Part shown: positions 19,779-27,990 of the stretch, piece by piece | Layout of the letters: each line of letters starts with the position of its first letter | Position numbering within the stretch: the first letter of the stretch is position 1 | NCBI GenBank assembly: GCA_016744015.1 | Contig: JADGFD010000004.1 | Span: 62,001 to 126,000 of the forward strand | From: Paracoccaceae bacterium | GTDB taxonomy: Bacteria; Pseudomonadota; Alphaproteobacteria; Rhodobacterales; Rhodobacteraceae | Reading direction: 5' to 3' | DNA length: 64,000 bases | Translations under genes and position numbers: made by a program | The notes under the pieces: generated by a model | Seen by the model: the letters and a program-made list of their open reading frames with translations, nothing else | Database searches by the model: none | What the model was told of the DNA's origin: nothing

Positions 19779-21401
19779 ATGATCCGCTATACCACCTTTG
19801 CTATTGCCATTGCACTTACCCTTGTTAGCCTTGCTTTGGTGTATTTTTCACCCTGGTTTTGGCTCGCAGTTGTTTTCTTTGGTTTTTTTACCTTTGTCGG
19901 CATAAAAGACGTTACGCAAAAGCGGCATGCCATTTTGCGTAACTATCCGGTGTTAGGGAATTTACGGTGGATAATGGAGTATATCCGCCCCGAAATCCGG
20001 CAATACCTCATGGAGAGCGATCACGACCAAGAGCCGTTTTCCCGGGATGAACGCTCGATCGTATATCAGCGCTCAAAGGGCGCAGAAGACAAGCGGCCAT
20101 TTGGCACCAAAAAGGATGTATATGAGGCTGGTTATAGCTGGATGACCCACTCAGTGCTGGCGCGGCATGATTTACCGTGGGATTCCCGCGTAGAAATCGG
20201 CAACACGGCCTGCAAGCAACCCTATGAAGCCTCGATTTTTAACATTTCAGCCATGAGCTTTGGCGCGCTATCCGCCAACGCTATTTCAGCGCTGAACAAA
20301 GGGGCCAAAATGGGCGGGTTTGCCCATGATACAGGCGAAGGCGGTATTAGTGTTTACCACCGCGAAGGTGGCGGTGACTTGATTTATGAAATCGGCTCAG
20401 GCTATTATGGCTGCCGCAATGATGACGGCACTTTCAGCGCTGAAAGGTTCGCGGAGCAGGCGAAAAATCCACAGGTGAAGCTGATTGAGGTGAAACTCAG
20501 CCAAGGGGCCAAGCCGGGCCACGGGGGCATGCTGCCCGCTGGGAAAATCTCTCCTGAAATTGCCGAGGCGCGAGGCATTCCGATGGATAAAGACTGCATA
20601 TCTCCGGCGACTCATTCCAAATTTGAAACTCCGCTGGAATTTGTGGAATTCTTGCAGGAATTGCGAGATTTGTCAGGCGGTAAACCAGTGGGATTCAAGC
20701 TATGCGTAGGCCACAGACGGGAGTTTATGTGCATGGTAAAGGCTATGCTCGAAACTGGCATCGTGCCCGATTTCATTGTCGTTGATGGCAAAGAAGGCGG
20801 CACGGGCGCGGCTCCGCTTGAGTTTGCCAACCATATCGGCATGCCGCTGGTCGAGGGACTGACTTTTGTGGTAAACACGCTGGTGGGCGCGGGCTTGCGC
20901 GACCAAGTTAAAATTGGTGCGGCAGGCAAGCTCGTTACGGCCTATGATATCGCCAAAGCTTTCGCCCTGGGGGCTGATTGGGTGAACTCTGCCCGCGGGT
21001 TTATGTTCTCTATTGGCTGCGTGCAAGCGCAGGCCTGCCATACCAACCACTGCCCCGTGGGCATCACCACACAAGACCCGCTGCGGCAGCGGGCGCTGGA
21101 TGTGGATAGCAAATCAAAACGGGTGGCGAATTTTCATAAAAACACGCTTAAAGCTGTGGCGGAGATGATTGGCGCCGCTGGCCTGCAGAGCCCGGAGGAG
21201 CTACAACCCAAGCACCTGATGATCCGCCAGAAAAATGGCGAAACCACCTCGGGCGCCCGTATTTATCTGAAGATGAAACCGGGCGCGCTCATTGATGACG
21301 AGGTCGAAATATTCTCCGAATCCTACCGCGTGCCATGGAACAACGCCCGCACTGATAGCTTTAGGCCCTTTGAGGGTATGGAGAGCCTTGAATATAACTA
21401 G
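19779..21401 (+). CDS. Membrane-anchored FMN-binding glutamate synthase family protein
   Basis: 540 residues. Two N-terminal hydrophobic segments (about 5-24 and 27-44) precede a single large domain like the FMN/glutamate-synthase central region: FNISAMSFGALS, YEIGSGYYGCR, LSQGAKPGHGG, VVDGKEGGTGAAPLEF, and a Cys cluster C414-x5-C-x4-C near ACHTNHCPVG resembling the 3Fe-4S site of GltB. There is no glutaminase domain, so it is not a complete glutamate synthase. The true substrate of this widespread family is not established. The frame is open 196 codons upstream across pyrH antisense, which is rejected. It is followed by a perfect palindrome at 21401-21417. Confidence 0.8.
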   Translation: MIRYTTFAIAIALTLVSLALVYFSPWFWLAVVFFGFFTFVGIKDVTQKRHAILRNYPVLGNLRWIMEYIRPEIRQYLMESDHDQEPFSRDERSIVYQRSKGAEDKRPFGTKKDVYEAGYSWMTHSVLARHDLPWDSRVEIGNTACKQPYEASIFNISAMSFGALSANAISALNKGAKMGGFAHDTGEGGISVYHREGGGDLIYEIGSGYYGCRNDDGTFSAERFAEQAKNPQVKLIEVKLSQGAKPGHGGMLPAGKISPEIAEARGIPMDKDCISPATHSKFETPLEFVEFLQELRDLSGGKPVGFKLCVGHRREFMCMVKAMLETGIVPDFIVVDGKEGGTGAAPLEFANHIGMPLVEGLTFVVNTLVGAGLRDQVKIGAAGKLVTAYDIAKAFALGADWVNSARGFMFSIGCVQAQACHTNHCPVGITTQDPLRQRALDVDSKSKRVANFHKNTLKAVAEMIGAAGLQSPEELQPKHLMIRQKNGETTSGARIYLKMKPGALIDDEVEIFSESYRVPWNNARTDSFRPFEGMESLEYN

Positions 21402-21417
21402 GATCAAGGCTTGATCC
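21401..21417 (+). terminator. Short palindrome after the glutamate-synthase-like gene
   Basis: GGATCAAGGCTTGATCC is a perfect 8-bp inverted repeat around one base and begins within the stop codon. There is no T tract, so termination is uncertain. Confidence 0.3.
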
Positions 21418-21519
21418 ACCGAGCGCAGCGAGGCCACCGCCGGAGGCAAAAACCGTTCAGCTTTGCTGATAAGGTGCCTTTCCCGAGTGGGGGTTTACCC
21501 CCGCAGAGGGAAAGGCAGT
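21418..21519 (-). repeat. Double-hairpin dispersed repeat, copy A
   Basis: The core hairpin is a 9-bp outer stem, GCCTTTCCC 21476-21484 with GGGAAAGGC 21508-21516. It encloses an inner stem GGGGG/CCCCC (21489-21493, 21498-21502) with loop TTTA. A second hairpin TCAGC-TTT-GCTGA lies at 21457-21469, and a conserved tail reading CCGAGCGCAGCGAGGCCAC lies at about 21419-21437. On the minus strand this lines up with copies at 60436-60545 (+) and 37065-37131 (+). Inner loop text TCTGC and ACTC is conserved while stem bases change in pairs. Confidence 0.75.
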
Positions 21520-21570
21520 TTCGGGACTTTGAGGTTAGGTAGGTGCCTATGGCTATGAGCAATTGGTGTT

Positions 21571-21712
21571 CTCCCGCCCGCCGGACGACTTTGCTGCGCA
21601 AAACGCCGGCAGTTGGGCTTGGCCTCGGCTTCGCCATCGGCAGGGGGATTTCATCCCCCTCTGCGCAAGCGCATTCACCCCCCGAGAATATTTGGGCAAT
21701 TTGGAATGAAAG
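21571..21712 (+). repeat. Second dispersed repeat family, copy 2a
   Basis: Begins with CCCGCCCGCCGGACG, runs through a TTGGGCTTGGCCTCGGCTTC segment, then a hairpin GGGGGAT-TTC-ATCCCCC (21644-21660), the block CTCTGCGCAAGCGCATTCAC and GAGAATATTTGG, ending near GAATGAAAG. The same blocks in the same order occur at 47346-47583, where the hairpin has changed to GGGGC-TTT-GCCCC. Both copies follow plus-strand genes. Confidence 0.7.
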
Positions 21713-21738
21713 AAGCCCGCGCAGTGATGCACGGGCTT
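21713..21738 (-). terminator. tsf terminator, possibly bidirectional
   Basis: AAGCCCG (21713-21719) pairs with CGGGCTT (21732-21738) around a 12-nt loop, with short T runs on both sides. It lies just downstream of the tsf stop on the minus strand. Confidence 0.6.
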
Positions 21739-21759
21739 TTCCAAAATATTGGGGCTGGC

Positions 21760-22635
21760 TTAGCCGCCCATGGTTTTCGCAACTTCCGCTGCAAAATCCT
21801 CAACTTTTTTCTCAATGCCTTCGCCAACGGCGAGGCGCACAAAGCCGGTAACTTCAGCGCCAGCCTCTTTGGCAGCCTGTGCAACGGTGATATCTGGGTT
21901 AATTACGAATTTCTGGTTAACCAGTGTGACCTCCTCAAAGAACTTGCGCATCCGGCCTTTGATCATGTTTTCAATGATGTTTTCAGGCTTGCCAGATTCG
22001 CGCGCTTGCTCGGTCAACACGTTTTTCTCGCGCTCAACCATCGCTGGGTCAATATCGTTTTCATTCAACGATGCCGGGTTTGTGGCCGCGACGTGCATAC
22101 ATATTTGCTTGGCAATCTCTTCATTGCCGCCCTTCAGCGCAACCAGCACACCGATCTGGCCCATGTTAGGGGCAGCCGCGTTATGCACATAAGTTGCCAG
22201 CACGTCGCCTTCCAACTTGGCCATGCGGCGCACTGTCATGTTTTCGCCAATGGTGACGATTTTCTCGCCGACAACAACAGAAACGGTTTTGCCGCCCATG
22301 TCAGCCTCTTGCAAGGCCTCCACGTCAGAAGCGCCCAGAGCGGCGGTGGTTACACCAGCGACCAGTTCTTGGAACTCGGCGTTTTTCGCCACGAAGTCTG
22401 TCTCAGAATTAACTTCCACGGCCACGGCAACATTGCCCTTAACAGCCACGCCCACGAGGCCCTCGGCCGCTGTGCGGTCAGATTTCTTCGCCGCTTTGGC
22501 CAAACCTTTGGTGCGCAGCCAATCTACGGCGGCTTCCATGTCACCATCGGTTGCTGTCAGCGCTTTTTTGGCATCCATCATGCCAACACCTGAGCTGTCG
22601 CGCAGCTCTTTCACTTGCTTTGCTGTGATCGCCAT
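21760..22635 (-). CDS. tsf: Translation elongation factor Ts
   Basis: 291 residues. The N-terminal UBA-like module and EF-Ts signature are plain: [16 protein letters not shown] (about 11-26) and [16 protein letters not shown]. The core [10 protein letters not shown] motif carries the Asp and Phe that contact EF-Tu. The C-terminus [16 protein letters not shown] is conserved. EF-Ts regenerates EF-Tu-GTP. It follows rpsB by 60 nt on the same strand, the standard pair. Confidence 0.97.
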   Translation of the reverse strand: MAITAKQVKELRDSSGVGMMDAKKALTATDGDMEAAVDWLRTKGLAKAAKKSDRTAAEGLVGVAVKGNVAVAVEVNSETDFVAKNAEFQELVAGVTTAALGASDVEALQEADMGGKTVSVVVGEKIVTIGENMTVRRMAKLEGDVLATYVHNAAAPNMGQIGVLVALKGGNEEIAKQICMHVAATNPASLNENDIDPAMVEREKNVLTEQARESGKPENIIENMIKGRMRKFFEEVTLVNQKFVINPDITVAQAAKEAGAEVTGFVRLAVGEGIEKKVEDFAAEVAKTMGG

Positions 22636-22695
22636 TTTGGCTCTCCTATCAAAATTCAGATTGCGCGCGAGGCCCCTGCCCCGCGCGTTTTTAGC

Positions 22696-23454
22696 TTACG
22701 CCTCGGCTGGAACGTCTTCGCCAACGGTCTCTTCCATCTCACCGATGTCAACACCGGCAGCGCCAAGCTGAGCGGCCATGCCGTCAAGCGCCGAGCGGGC
22801 GATCAGGTCGCAATAAAGCGCAATCGCACGCGCCGCGTCATCATTGCCCGGGATCGGGAAATCAATGCCGCGTGGGTCCGAGTTGGTGTCGAGCACAGCG
22901 ATGACAGGGATGCCAAGCTTGCGGGCTTCCTGAATGGCGAGGCTCTCTTTGTTGGTGTCTACCACAAAGATCAGGTCAGGCGTGCCGCCCATTTCGCGGA
23001 TACCACCAAGGGAGGCCTGCAATTTGGCTTGCTGACGGGTCATGCCCAACAGCTCTTTCTTGGTCAGGCCTTCGCCGCCACCTTCCAGCGCATCGTCCAG
23101 CTTTTTAAGCGTGGTGATAGAGTTGGAAATGGTTTTCCAGTTGGTGAGCATGCCGCCCAACCAACGGTGGTTTACGTAATACTGGGCTGAACGCTCAGCC
23201 GCATCCGCGATGGCTTTAGACGCCTGACGCTTGGTGCCAACGAACAGGATTGACCCGCCCTTAGCAACCGTTTGCTGCACGAGGTTGAGCGCAGCATCAA
23301 GCAAAGGCACGGTTTGTGTAAGGTCCATAATATGGATGCCATTGCGGCTGCCATATATATACTGGTCCATTAACGGGTTCCAGCGATGTGTTTGGTGACC
23401 AAAGTGAACGCCGGCCTCAAGCAGCTGGCGCAATGTGAACTCAGGAAGAGCCAT
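22696..23454 (-). CDS. rpsB: Small ribosomal subunit protein S2
   Basis: 252 residues. Typical S2 blocks are [66 protein letters not shown] and [15 protein letters not shown]2 joins late in 30S assembly. The 5' region 23455-23600 carries a candidate promoter and a stable hairpin that may act in feedback regulation. Confidence 0.97.
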   Translation of the reverse strand: MALPEFTLRQLLEAGVHFGHQTHRWNPLMDQYIYGSRNGIHIMDLTQTVPLLDAALNLVQQTVAKGGSILFVGTKRQASKAIADAAERSAQYYVNHRWLGGMLTNWKTISNSITTLKKLDDALEGGGEGLTKKELLGMTRQQAKLQASLGGIREMGGTPDLIFVVDTNKESLAIQEARKLGIPVIAVLDTNSDPRGIDFPIPGNDDAARAIALYCDLIARSALDGMAAQLGAAGVDIGEMEETVGEDVPAEA

Positions 23455-23516
23455 TGGAATTTCCTTTCCGGTTTAATCCTCGGCAGAGAGTTGAGGCTTT
23501 CGCCAACCGGTGGACA

Positions 23517-23601
23517 GATGGGGATGTCTCCCCCATCGGCCCTAAACCCTGCCTGTGGTTTCAATAGGCGCGCATGTAGAGCAAGCTGCGGGCATTCGCA
23601 A
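23517..23601 (-). promoter_or_regulatory. Candidate rpsB promoter and leader hairpin
   Basis: On the minus strand TTGCGA (23596-23601) and TACATG (23573-23578) are 17 nt apart. The predicted transcript would start near 23566 and have an untranslated leader of about 110 nt. That leader holds a perfect 7-bp hairpin, GATGGGG/CCCCATC, at 23517-23537. Leaders of this kind control ribosomal protein operons in other bacteria; regulation here is inference. Confidence 0.35.
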
Positions 23602-23712
23602 GCGTTTAAGTGGAAAATCGCGCAATTCATCAAGATTTGGTCGATTTAGGATGACGAGGCTCAAACATTTGTCTATCCAAGGTTCGAAAGTATACAGTGG
23701 GCAGACGCGAAT

Positions 23713-24546
23713 ATGAATGATGGGTTTACCCATATCGAGGCCAAAGACCTGAGTTATTCCAACTCTTTTCCTTCGCCACAAAGACATTTTGTAATCCGGT
23801 GGTTGGAAAACCTGACGGGGCGAATCACGATTCTTAAACTGGCTAAAAAACACCAGGCCGAGCCGCCTTTGCCGGGGAACTTCTGGCAGCAAGCCATGAC
23901 GCGAATGGGGATTAACACCGATATCGGTGACGAAGCGCTCGCTAAAATTCCCAAAACCGGGCCACTGATCGTTGTGGCCAACCACCCGCACGGCTTGGTG
24001 GATGGCATGGTGATCTGCGAAATCATGAGCCGCGTGCGCCCTGACTTCCAAATCATGACCCGCGCCTTTCTGGCTAAAGTGCCCGATATTAACGACAGGA
24101 TGCTGCCCGTCGCCTTTGACCACGAAGACGACGCGATTAGGAAAAACGTGCAGGCACGGAAAGACGCGCTGAATCATGTAAAGGGCGGCGGTTGCCTTAT
24201 TCTTTTCCCTGCGGGCCGTGTGGCCCATAGTGAAACCCTGTTTAGCGAAGCCGTTGACGCTGAGTGGACCAACTTTCTATCTCGCCTCGTAATCCGTGGC
24301 AAAGCGGCCGTGACGCCGATGTTTTTCCACGGGCAAAACAGCCGGTTTTACCTGATGGCGGCCAAGATTTCGCCCACATTGCGCCAAGGTTTGCTGATGC
24401 ACGAAGTTGTGCGCTCACTTAACACCGATATGCGGCCTATTGTTGGCGACGTAATTCCCTTTGAGGAGATGGAAGGCCTTGGCCTTGCCCCCAAAGACCT
24501 CGCGGCACATTTGCGGGAACACACCCTAAAACTTGGCGAAAAGTGA
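23713..24546 (+). CDS. Lysophospholipid acyltransferase (PlsC-like) family protein
   Basis: 277 residues. The acyltransferase block reads VVANHPHGLVDGMV (about 91-104), the NHP-x-G-x-x-D-G variant of the usual NH-x4-D motif, followed by FLAKVPDINDRMLPV and the ILFPAGRVAH block (E/F-P-x-G-R type). It probably transfers an acyl chain to a phospholipid or ornithine-type lipid at the inner face of the membrane. The exact acceptor is unknown. It starts the operon leading into psuK, overlapping it by 4 nt. Confidence 0.82.
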   Translation: MNDGFTHIEAKDLSYSNSFPSPQRHFVIRWLENLTGRITILKLAKKHQAEPPLPGNFWQQAMTRMGINTDIGDEALAKIPKTGPLIVVANHPHGLVDGMVICEIMSRVRPDFQIMTRAFLAKVPDINDRMLPVAFDHEDDAIRKNVQARKDALNHVKGGGCLILFPAGRVAHSETLFSEAVDAEWTNFLSRLVIRGKAAVTPMFFHGQNSRFYLMAAKISPTLRQGLLMHEVVRSLNTDMRPIVGDVIPFEEMEGLGLAPKDLAAHLREHTLKLGEK

Positions 24547-25433
24547 TGAGCCAGCCGCCGGTTCTCTGTATTGGCTCCGCGCTATGGGATATTATTGCTT
24601 CTGCTAGCGCCCCAATGCAGCAAGGTGGTGATATTGCAGGGCAAATCAGGCGGCAGCTTGGGGGTGTGGCGCTGAATGTAGCGCTGGCGCTTGTGCGGCA
24701 GGGGCAAGAGGCAATTTTGCTTTCCGCGATTGGCAACGGCCCCGAGGGTGATGCACTGATTGAAGCGCTGGAAGCTGAAGGCGTCGATTGTCGCTTTATT
24801 TACCGCTCGGATGATCCGACCGACAGTTACCTAGCCATTGAAAACCCCAACGGCGACGTATTTGGCGCGATTGCGGATTGCGCCTCGCTTGAGTTGGCGG
24901 GCGATCGCATTTTTGCACCATTGCTTGATGGCCGCCTTGGCACGCCAAGCGCGCCCTGGCCCTATCGCGTAGTGGTGGATGGCAACCTGCCGTCCTCGCT
25001 AATGCAAACACTTTCCTCACGGATTGAGTTCTCAGACTGCCAGCTCAACATTGTGCCCGCCTCCCCCGGCAAGGCCGACCGCCTGCGCGCCGCCCTTTCT
25101 GGAGGGGACGTTACGCTCTATGTAAACCTTGGCGAGGCCGAAATTCTGTGTGAAGCCAGCCTGCCCGATAGTGAAATCGCCTGCCACGCCCTGCGCAAGC
25201 TCGGAGCGGCTCGCGCGATTGTGACAGACGGCCCCCGCATGGCCTGTGTTTCCGACGGGGAAACCACCGTTGCGCTAACGCCGCCACCAACCCCCGCCCA
25301 CAGCACCACCGGTGCGGGTGATGTATTTATGGCCGGCCATATCGCCGCTGGCGGAGATGCCGCCACCCCCCAAACCCGCCTGCAAGCCGCAATAGACGCC
25401 GCTGCACGCCACATAACCCGAAAGATCACATGA
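24543..25433 (+). CDS. psuK: PfkB-family kinase, probable pseudouridine kinase
   Basis: 296 residues of the ribokinase fold. GDIAGQIRRQLGGVALNVA near 25-45 is the substrate-binding start, and TTGAGDVFMAGHIAAG near 259-274 is the PfkB signature 2 with the catalytic Asp. The adjacent, overlapping gene is PsuG, so the natural substrate is most likely pseudouridine, giving pseudouridine 5'-phosphate. Without that neighbour only a PfkB sugar or nucleoside kinase could be claimed. No HTH domain is fused, unlike some PsuK proteins. Confidence 0.85.
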   Translation: MMSQPPVLCIGSALWDIIASASAPMQQGGDIAGQIRRQLGGVALNVALALVRQGQEAILLSAIGNGPEGDALIEALEAEGVDCRFIYRSDDPTDSYLAIENPNGDVFGAIADCASLELAGDRIFAPLLDGRLGTPSAPWPYRVVVDGNLPSSLMQTLSSRIEFSDCQLNIVPASPGKADRLRAALSGGDVTLYVNLGEAEILCEASLPDSEIACHALRKLGAARAIVTDGPRMACVSDGETTVALTPPPTPAHSTTGAGDVFMAGHIAAGGDAATPQTRLQAAIDAAARHITRKIT

Positions 25434-26362
25434 AGAACGCCCCTCTTAAATTCTCCGCCGAAGTTGCCAAAGCCCGCGCCAACGGCCTGCCTATAGTGGC
25501 GCTCGAAAGCACGATTATTACCCACGGCATGCCCTACCCGCAAAACGTGGAAACCGCTGAAATAGTGGAGGCCGACATTCGCGCAGCGGGTGCTGTGCCT
25601 GCCACCATCGCCATTATGGCAGGGCAAATCTATGTTGGGCTAGAAGCTGACGAGTTGCAAACGCTCGCGCAAGCCAGCGATGTGGCCAAGCTGAGCCGTG
25701 CCGACCTCGCCTTTGCGCTGGCCACGGGCCAAACGGGGGCCACAACGGTGGCGGCCACAATGATTTGCGCGCACCTCGCGGGCATCTCTATTTTTGCCAC
25801 CGGCGGCATTGGTGGCGTGCATCGCGGCGCGGAAAGCACGTTTGATATATCGGCTGATCTTGAAGAGCTGGCACAAACGCCGGTTACCGTGGTGGCCGCC
25901 GGTGCCAAGGCCATATTGGACCTGCCCAAAACCATGGAAGTGCTGGAAACCCGCGGCGTGCCGGTGATCGCCTATGGCCAAGACGTGCTACCGGCCTTTT
26001 GGTCGCGCACGTCTGACCTCCCTGCCCCTCTGCGGGCCGATAGCGCCAAGGAGATCGCGGCCAGCCATGCCATGCGCGCCCGCCTTGGCCTGCCCGGCGG
26101 CCAGCTAATTGCCAACCCTATTCCGGCAGAGGCCGAAATTCCCGCCAATGCCCTGCGCCCGCATATCGAGCAAGCGCTGAGTGAGGCCGAAACCCAAGGC
26201 ATTGCCGCCAAGGCCGTTACCCCCTTCCTGCTCCAGCGCATTTTTGAGCTGACGGAGGGTGCATCCCTCACCGCCAATATAGCGCTGGTGCGCAACAACG
26301 CCCGCCTTGCTTCAAATATTGCTAAAGCCTTAACGCTTGCAAGCGCGGGCAAGAGTGCCTAA
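25430..26362 (+). CDS. psuG: Pseudouridine-5'-phosphate glycosidase
   Basis: 310 residues. Family blocks: VALESTIITHGMPYPQN, GLEADELQTLA, KLSRADLAFALATGQTGATT, FATGGIGGVHRGAE, VVAAGAKAILDLPKTME (the catalytic Lys region) and VPVIAYGQDVLPAFWSR. PsuG splits pseudouridine 5'-phosphate into uracil and ribose 5-phosphate, letting the cell salvage RNA breakdown products. It overlaps psuK by 4 nt. No pseudouridine transporter is visible nearby. Confidence 0.95.
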   Translation: MKNAPLKFSAEVAKARANGLPIVALESTIITHGMPYPQNVETAEIVEADIRAAGAVPATIAIMAGQIYVGLEADELQTLAQASDVAKLSRADLAFALATGQTGATTVAATMICAHLAGISIFATGGIGGVHRGAESTFDISADLEELAQTPVTVVAAGAKAILDLPKTMEVLETRGVPVIAYGQDVLPAFWSRTSDLPAPLRADSAKEIAASHAMRARLGLPGGQLIANPIPAEAEIPANALRPHIEQALSEAETQGIAAKAVTPFLLQRIFELTEGASLTANIALVRNNARLASNIAKALTLASAGKSA

Positions 26363-26392
26363 CTCTGAACAACGAGTAAGGTAAAGGGTATT

Positions 26393-27082
26393 ATGGCCAA
26401 GAAAAAAACCAAGCGTAAACAGAAGGCATCCTTCTTTTATCGGACCCGCACGAACTTCCTGACAGGGATCGTGATCGTGGCACCGATTATGCTGACCTTC
26501 TATCTGATCTGGTGGGCCATTAACCTTGTGGATGGCCTGATTGTGCCTTGGGTGCCAAAAATATACAATCCGTCAACCTATCTCGGCACCGATATTCCGG
26601 GCTTTGGCGTTATTGTCTTCCTTGTGTTTACCGCCGCCGTGGGCGCCCTGACAAAGGGACTGTTTGGCCGCCAGTTGCTAAAATTTGGCGAAACCTTTGT
26701 AGACCGGATGCCGGTAGTGCGCAGCATTTACAACGCGCTCAAACAGATCGCTGAAACCGTGCTGAGCCAAAGCAATAACTCATTTCAATATGCCTGCATG
26801 GTGGAATACCCGCGCAAAGGCATTTGGGCCATCGCCTTTGTTTCGACTGATACCAAAGGCGAAGTGCTGGAAAAAATGCCGCATAACGAGATGCTTTCGA
26901 TCTTCTTGCCTACCACACCCAACCCGACCTCGGGCTTTTTGCTATTCGTGCCCAAGCAAGATGTGATCTTGCTTGATATGACAGTGGAGGAAGCTGCCAA
27001 ATTGGTGATCTCAGCCGGGCTCGTCACCCCGCCCACAGCCACCGAAATTGCCGCGGGCAAAAAGGCCCCGACGCCTAAATGA
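26393..27082 (+). CDS. DUF502 family membrane protein
   Basis: 229 residues. A basic N-terminus (KKKTKRKQK) is followed by one strong hydrophobic segment (about 25-45) and a second (about 70-92), then a soluble domain with FVDRMPVVRSIYNALKQ, the hallmark of DUF502, and FLPTTPNPTSGFLLFVP. Its biochemical role is not known. It lies 30 nt after psuG and overlaps the LysE-type gene, so it appears to be part of the same operon. Confidence 0.85.
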   Translation: MAKKKTKRKQKASFFYRTRTNFLTGIVIVAPIMLTFYLIWWAINLVDGLIVPWVPKIYNPSTYLGTDIPGFGVIVFLVFTAAVGALTKGLFGRQLLKFGETFVDRMPVVRSIYNALKQIAETVLSQSNNSFQYACMVEYPRKGIWAIAFVSTDTKGEVLEKMPHNEMLSIFLPTTPNPTSGFLLFVPKQDVILLDMTVEEAAKLVISAGLVTPPTATEIAAGKKAPTPK

Positions 27083-27684
27083 TCGTCGCAGCCTATACCG
27101 GCTTTTTAACAGCTTTTGCACTGATCCTCGCTATTGGTGCGCAAAATGCTTTTGTGCTGCGCCAAGGCTTGCTTGGCCATCATGTATTTGCTGTGGCACT
27201 CACCTGTGCGCTTTCCGATGCGATTCTTATCGCGCTGGGGGTCGCCGGATTTGGAATCTTGGTTGAGCAATTTCCGAGCCTGCCACTCATCATGCGCTAT
27301 GCTGGCGCGGTTTTTTTGCTGGGCTATGGCGCGCTTCGGCTTTATGCGGCTTGGAGAGGTGGCGGGCATTTGAAAGCGGCCAAACCAGCCGCCAGCTTGC
27401 GCGCGACCATCATTACATGCCTCATGCTGACATGGTTAAACCCACATGTGTATCTGGACACACTGGGGTTATTGGGCGCGGTTTCCACCCAGTTTGAAAC
27501 GCCCTCCAGCAAAGTTGTATTTGGTATATCTGCCGTGACGGCATCATTTACGTTTTTCTTTTCATTAGCTTACGGCGCAAAGTTAATGTCACCCATTACG
27601 CAATCGAATCGAGCATGGCAGCTTATGGACGCGGGAATCGGGGCGCTCATGTGGCTTTTGGCGCTGGGGCTGATTCTTGATTAA
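27079..27684 (+). CDS. LysE/ArgO family amino acid exporter
   Basis: 201 residues, about six membrane segments. The N-terminal LILAIGAQNAFVLRQGL block is the family signature and is of the ArgO/LysE branch; LTWLNPHVYLDTLGLLGAV carries the conserved N-P-x-x-Y. Such proteins export basic amino acids. The substrate here is inferred from the family only. It overlaps DUF502 by 4 nt and is the last gene of the operon. Confidence 0.88.
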   Translation: MIVAAYTGFLTAFALILAIGAQNAFVLRQGLLGHHVFAVALTCALSDAILIALGVAGFGILVEQFPSLPLIMRYAGAVFLLGYGALRLYAAWRGGGHLKAAKPAASLRATIITCLMLTWLNPHVYLDTLGLLGAVSTQFETPSSKVVFGISAVTASFTFFFSLAYGAKLMSPITQSNRAWQLMDAGIGALMWLLALGLILD

Positions 27685-27811
27685 CACACCGATTCTTCCG
27701 ATTCTTACCGCCCGGCCTCTCAATCCGTGTCTAAAATGTCACACTCTTAAGGTGGATTCGAGCTTATGGCTGTAAGATCACCATTTATAACGCTTTTTTG
27801 CAATAATTTGC

Positions 27812-27840
27812 TTGGCGCATTCCTGCACAGGCTTTATAAC
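27812..27840 (+). promoter_or_regulatory. Candidate sRNA promoter
   Basis: TTGGCG (27812-27817) and TATAAC (27835-27840) are 17 nt apart, in a 306-nt gap without coding sequence. A transcript would begin near 27847 and reach the strong terminator at 27894-27922. Confidence 0.5.
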
Positions 27841-27846
27841 TAACTT

Positions 27847-27922
27847 ACTGCTCGATAGGTTTCTTGCCTGTATGAAACCTGCCTCAAGACTTAGCGCCCT
27901 CCTTGTGAGGGCGCCTTTTTTT
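27847..27922 (+). ncRNA. Candidate small RNA between lysE-like gene and arsC
   Basis: About 76 nt from predicted start to the last T. It contains a perfect 7-bp stem AGGTTTC (27857-27863) / GAAACCT (27874-27880) with a 10-nt loop, a short single-stranded linker, then an intrinsic terminator. No open reading frame with a ribosome site fits inside. The layout promoter, stem-loop, linker, terminator is that of a bacterial sRNA. The terminator could instead only end the lysE operon, 210 nt upstream. Confidence 0.5.
27894..27922 (+). terminator. Strong intrinsic terminator
   Basis: GCGCCCTC (27894-27901) pairs perfectly with GAGGGCGC (27907-27914) around CTTGT, followed by one C and seven Ts. Confidence 0.9.
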
Positions 27923-27934
27923 GGTAAAATCGCG

Positions 27935-27952
27935 CTGTCATAAAACTGTCAC
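27935..27952 (+). promoter_or_regulatory. Pho box upstream of arsC
   Basis: CTGTCATAAAACTGTCAC is two direct repeats of the CTGTCA type with the A+T spacer of the PhoB binding site and matches the consensus at every fixed position. It lies 38 nt before the arsC ATG, in place for activation by PhoB under phosphate limitation. Confidence 0.75.
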
Positions 27953-27990
27953 GCAAGGCTGCTAGCATAATCTTCTATTGGAGATCAGCC

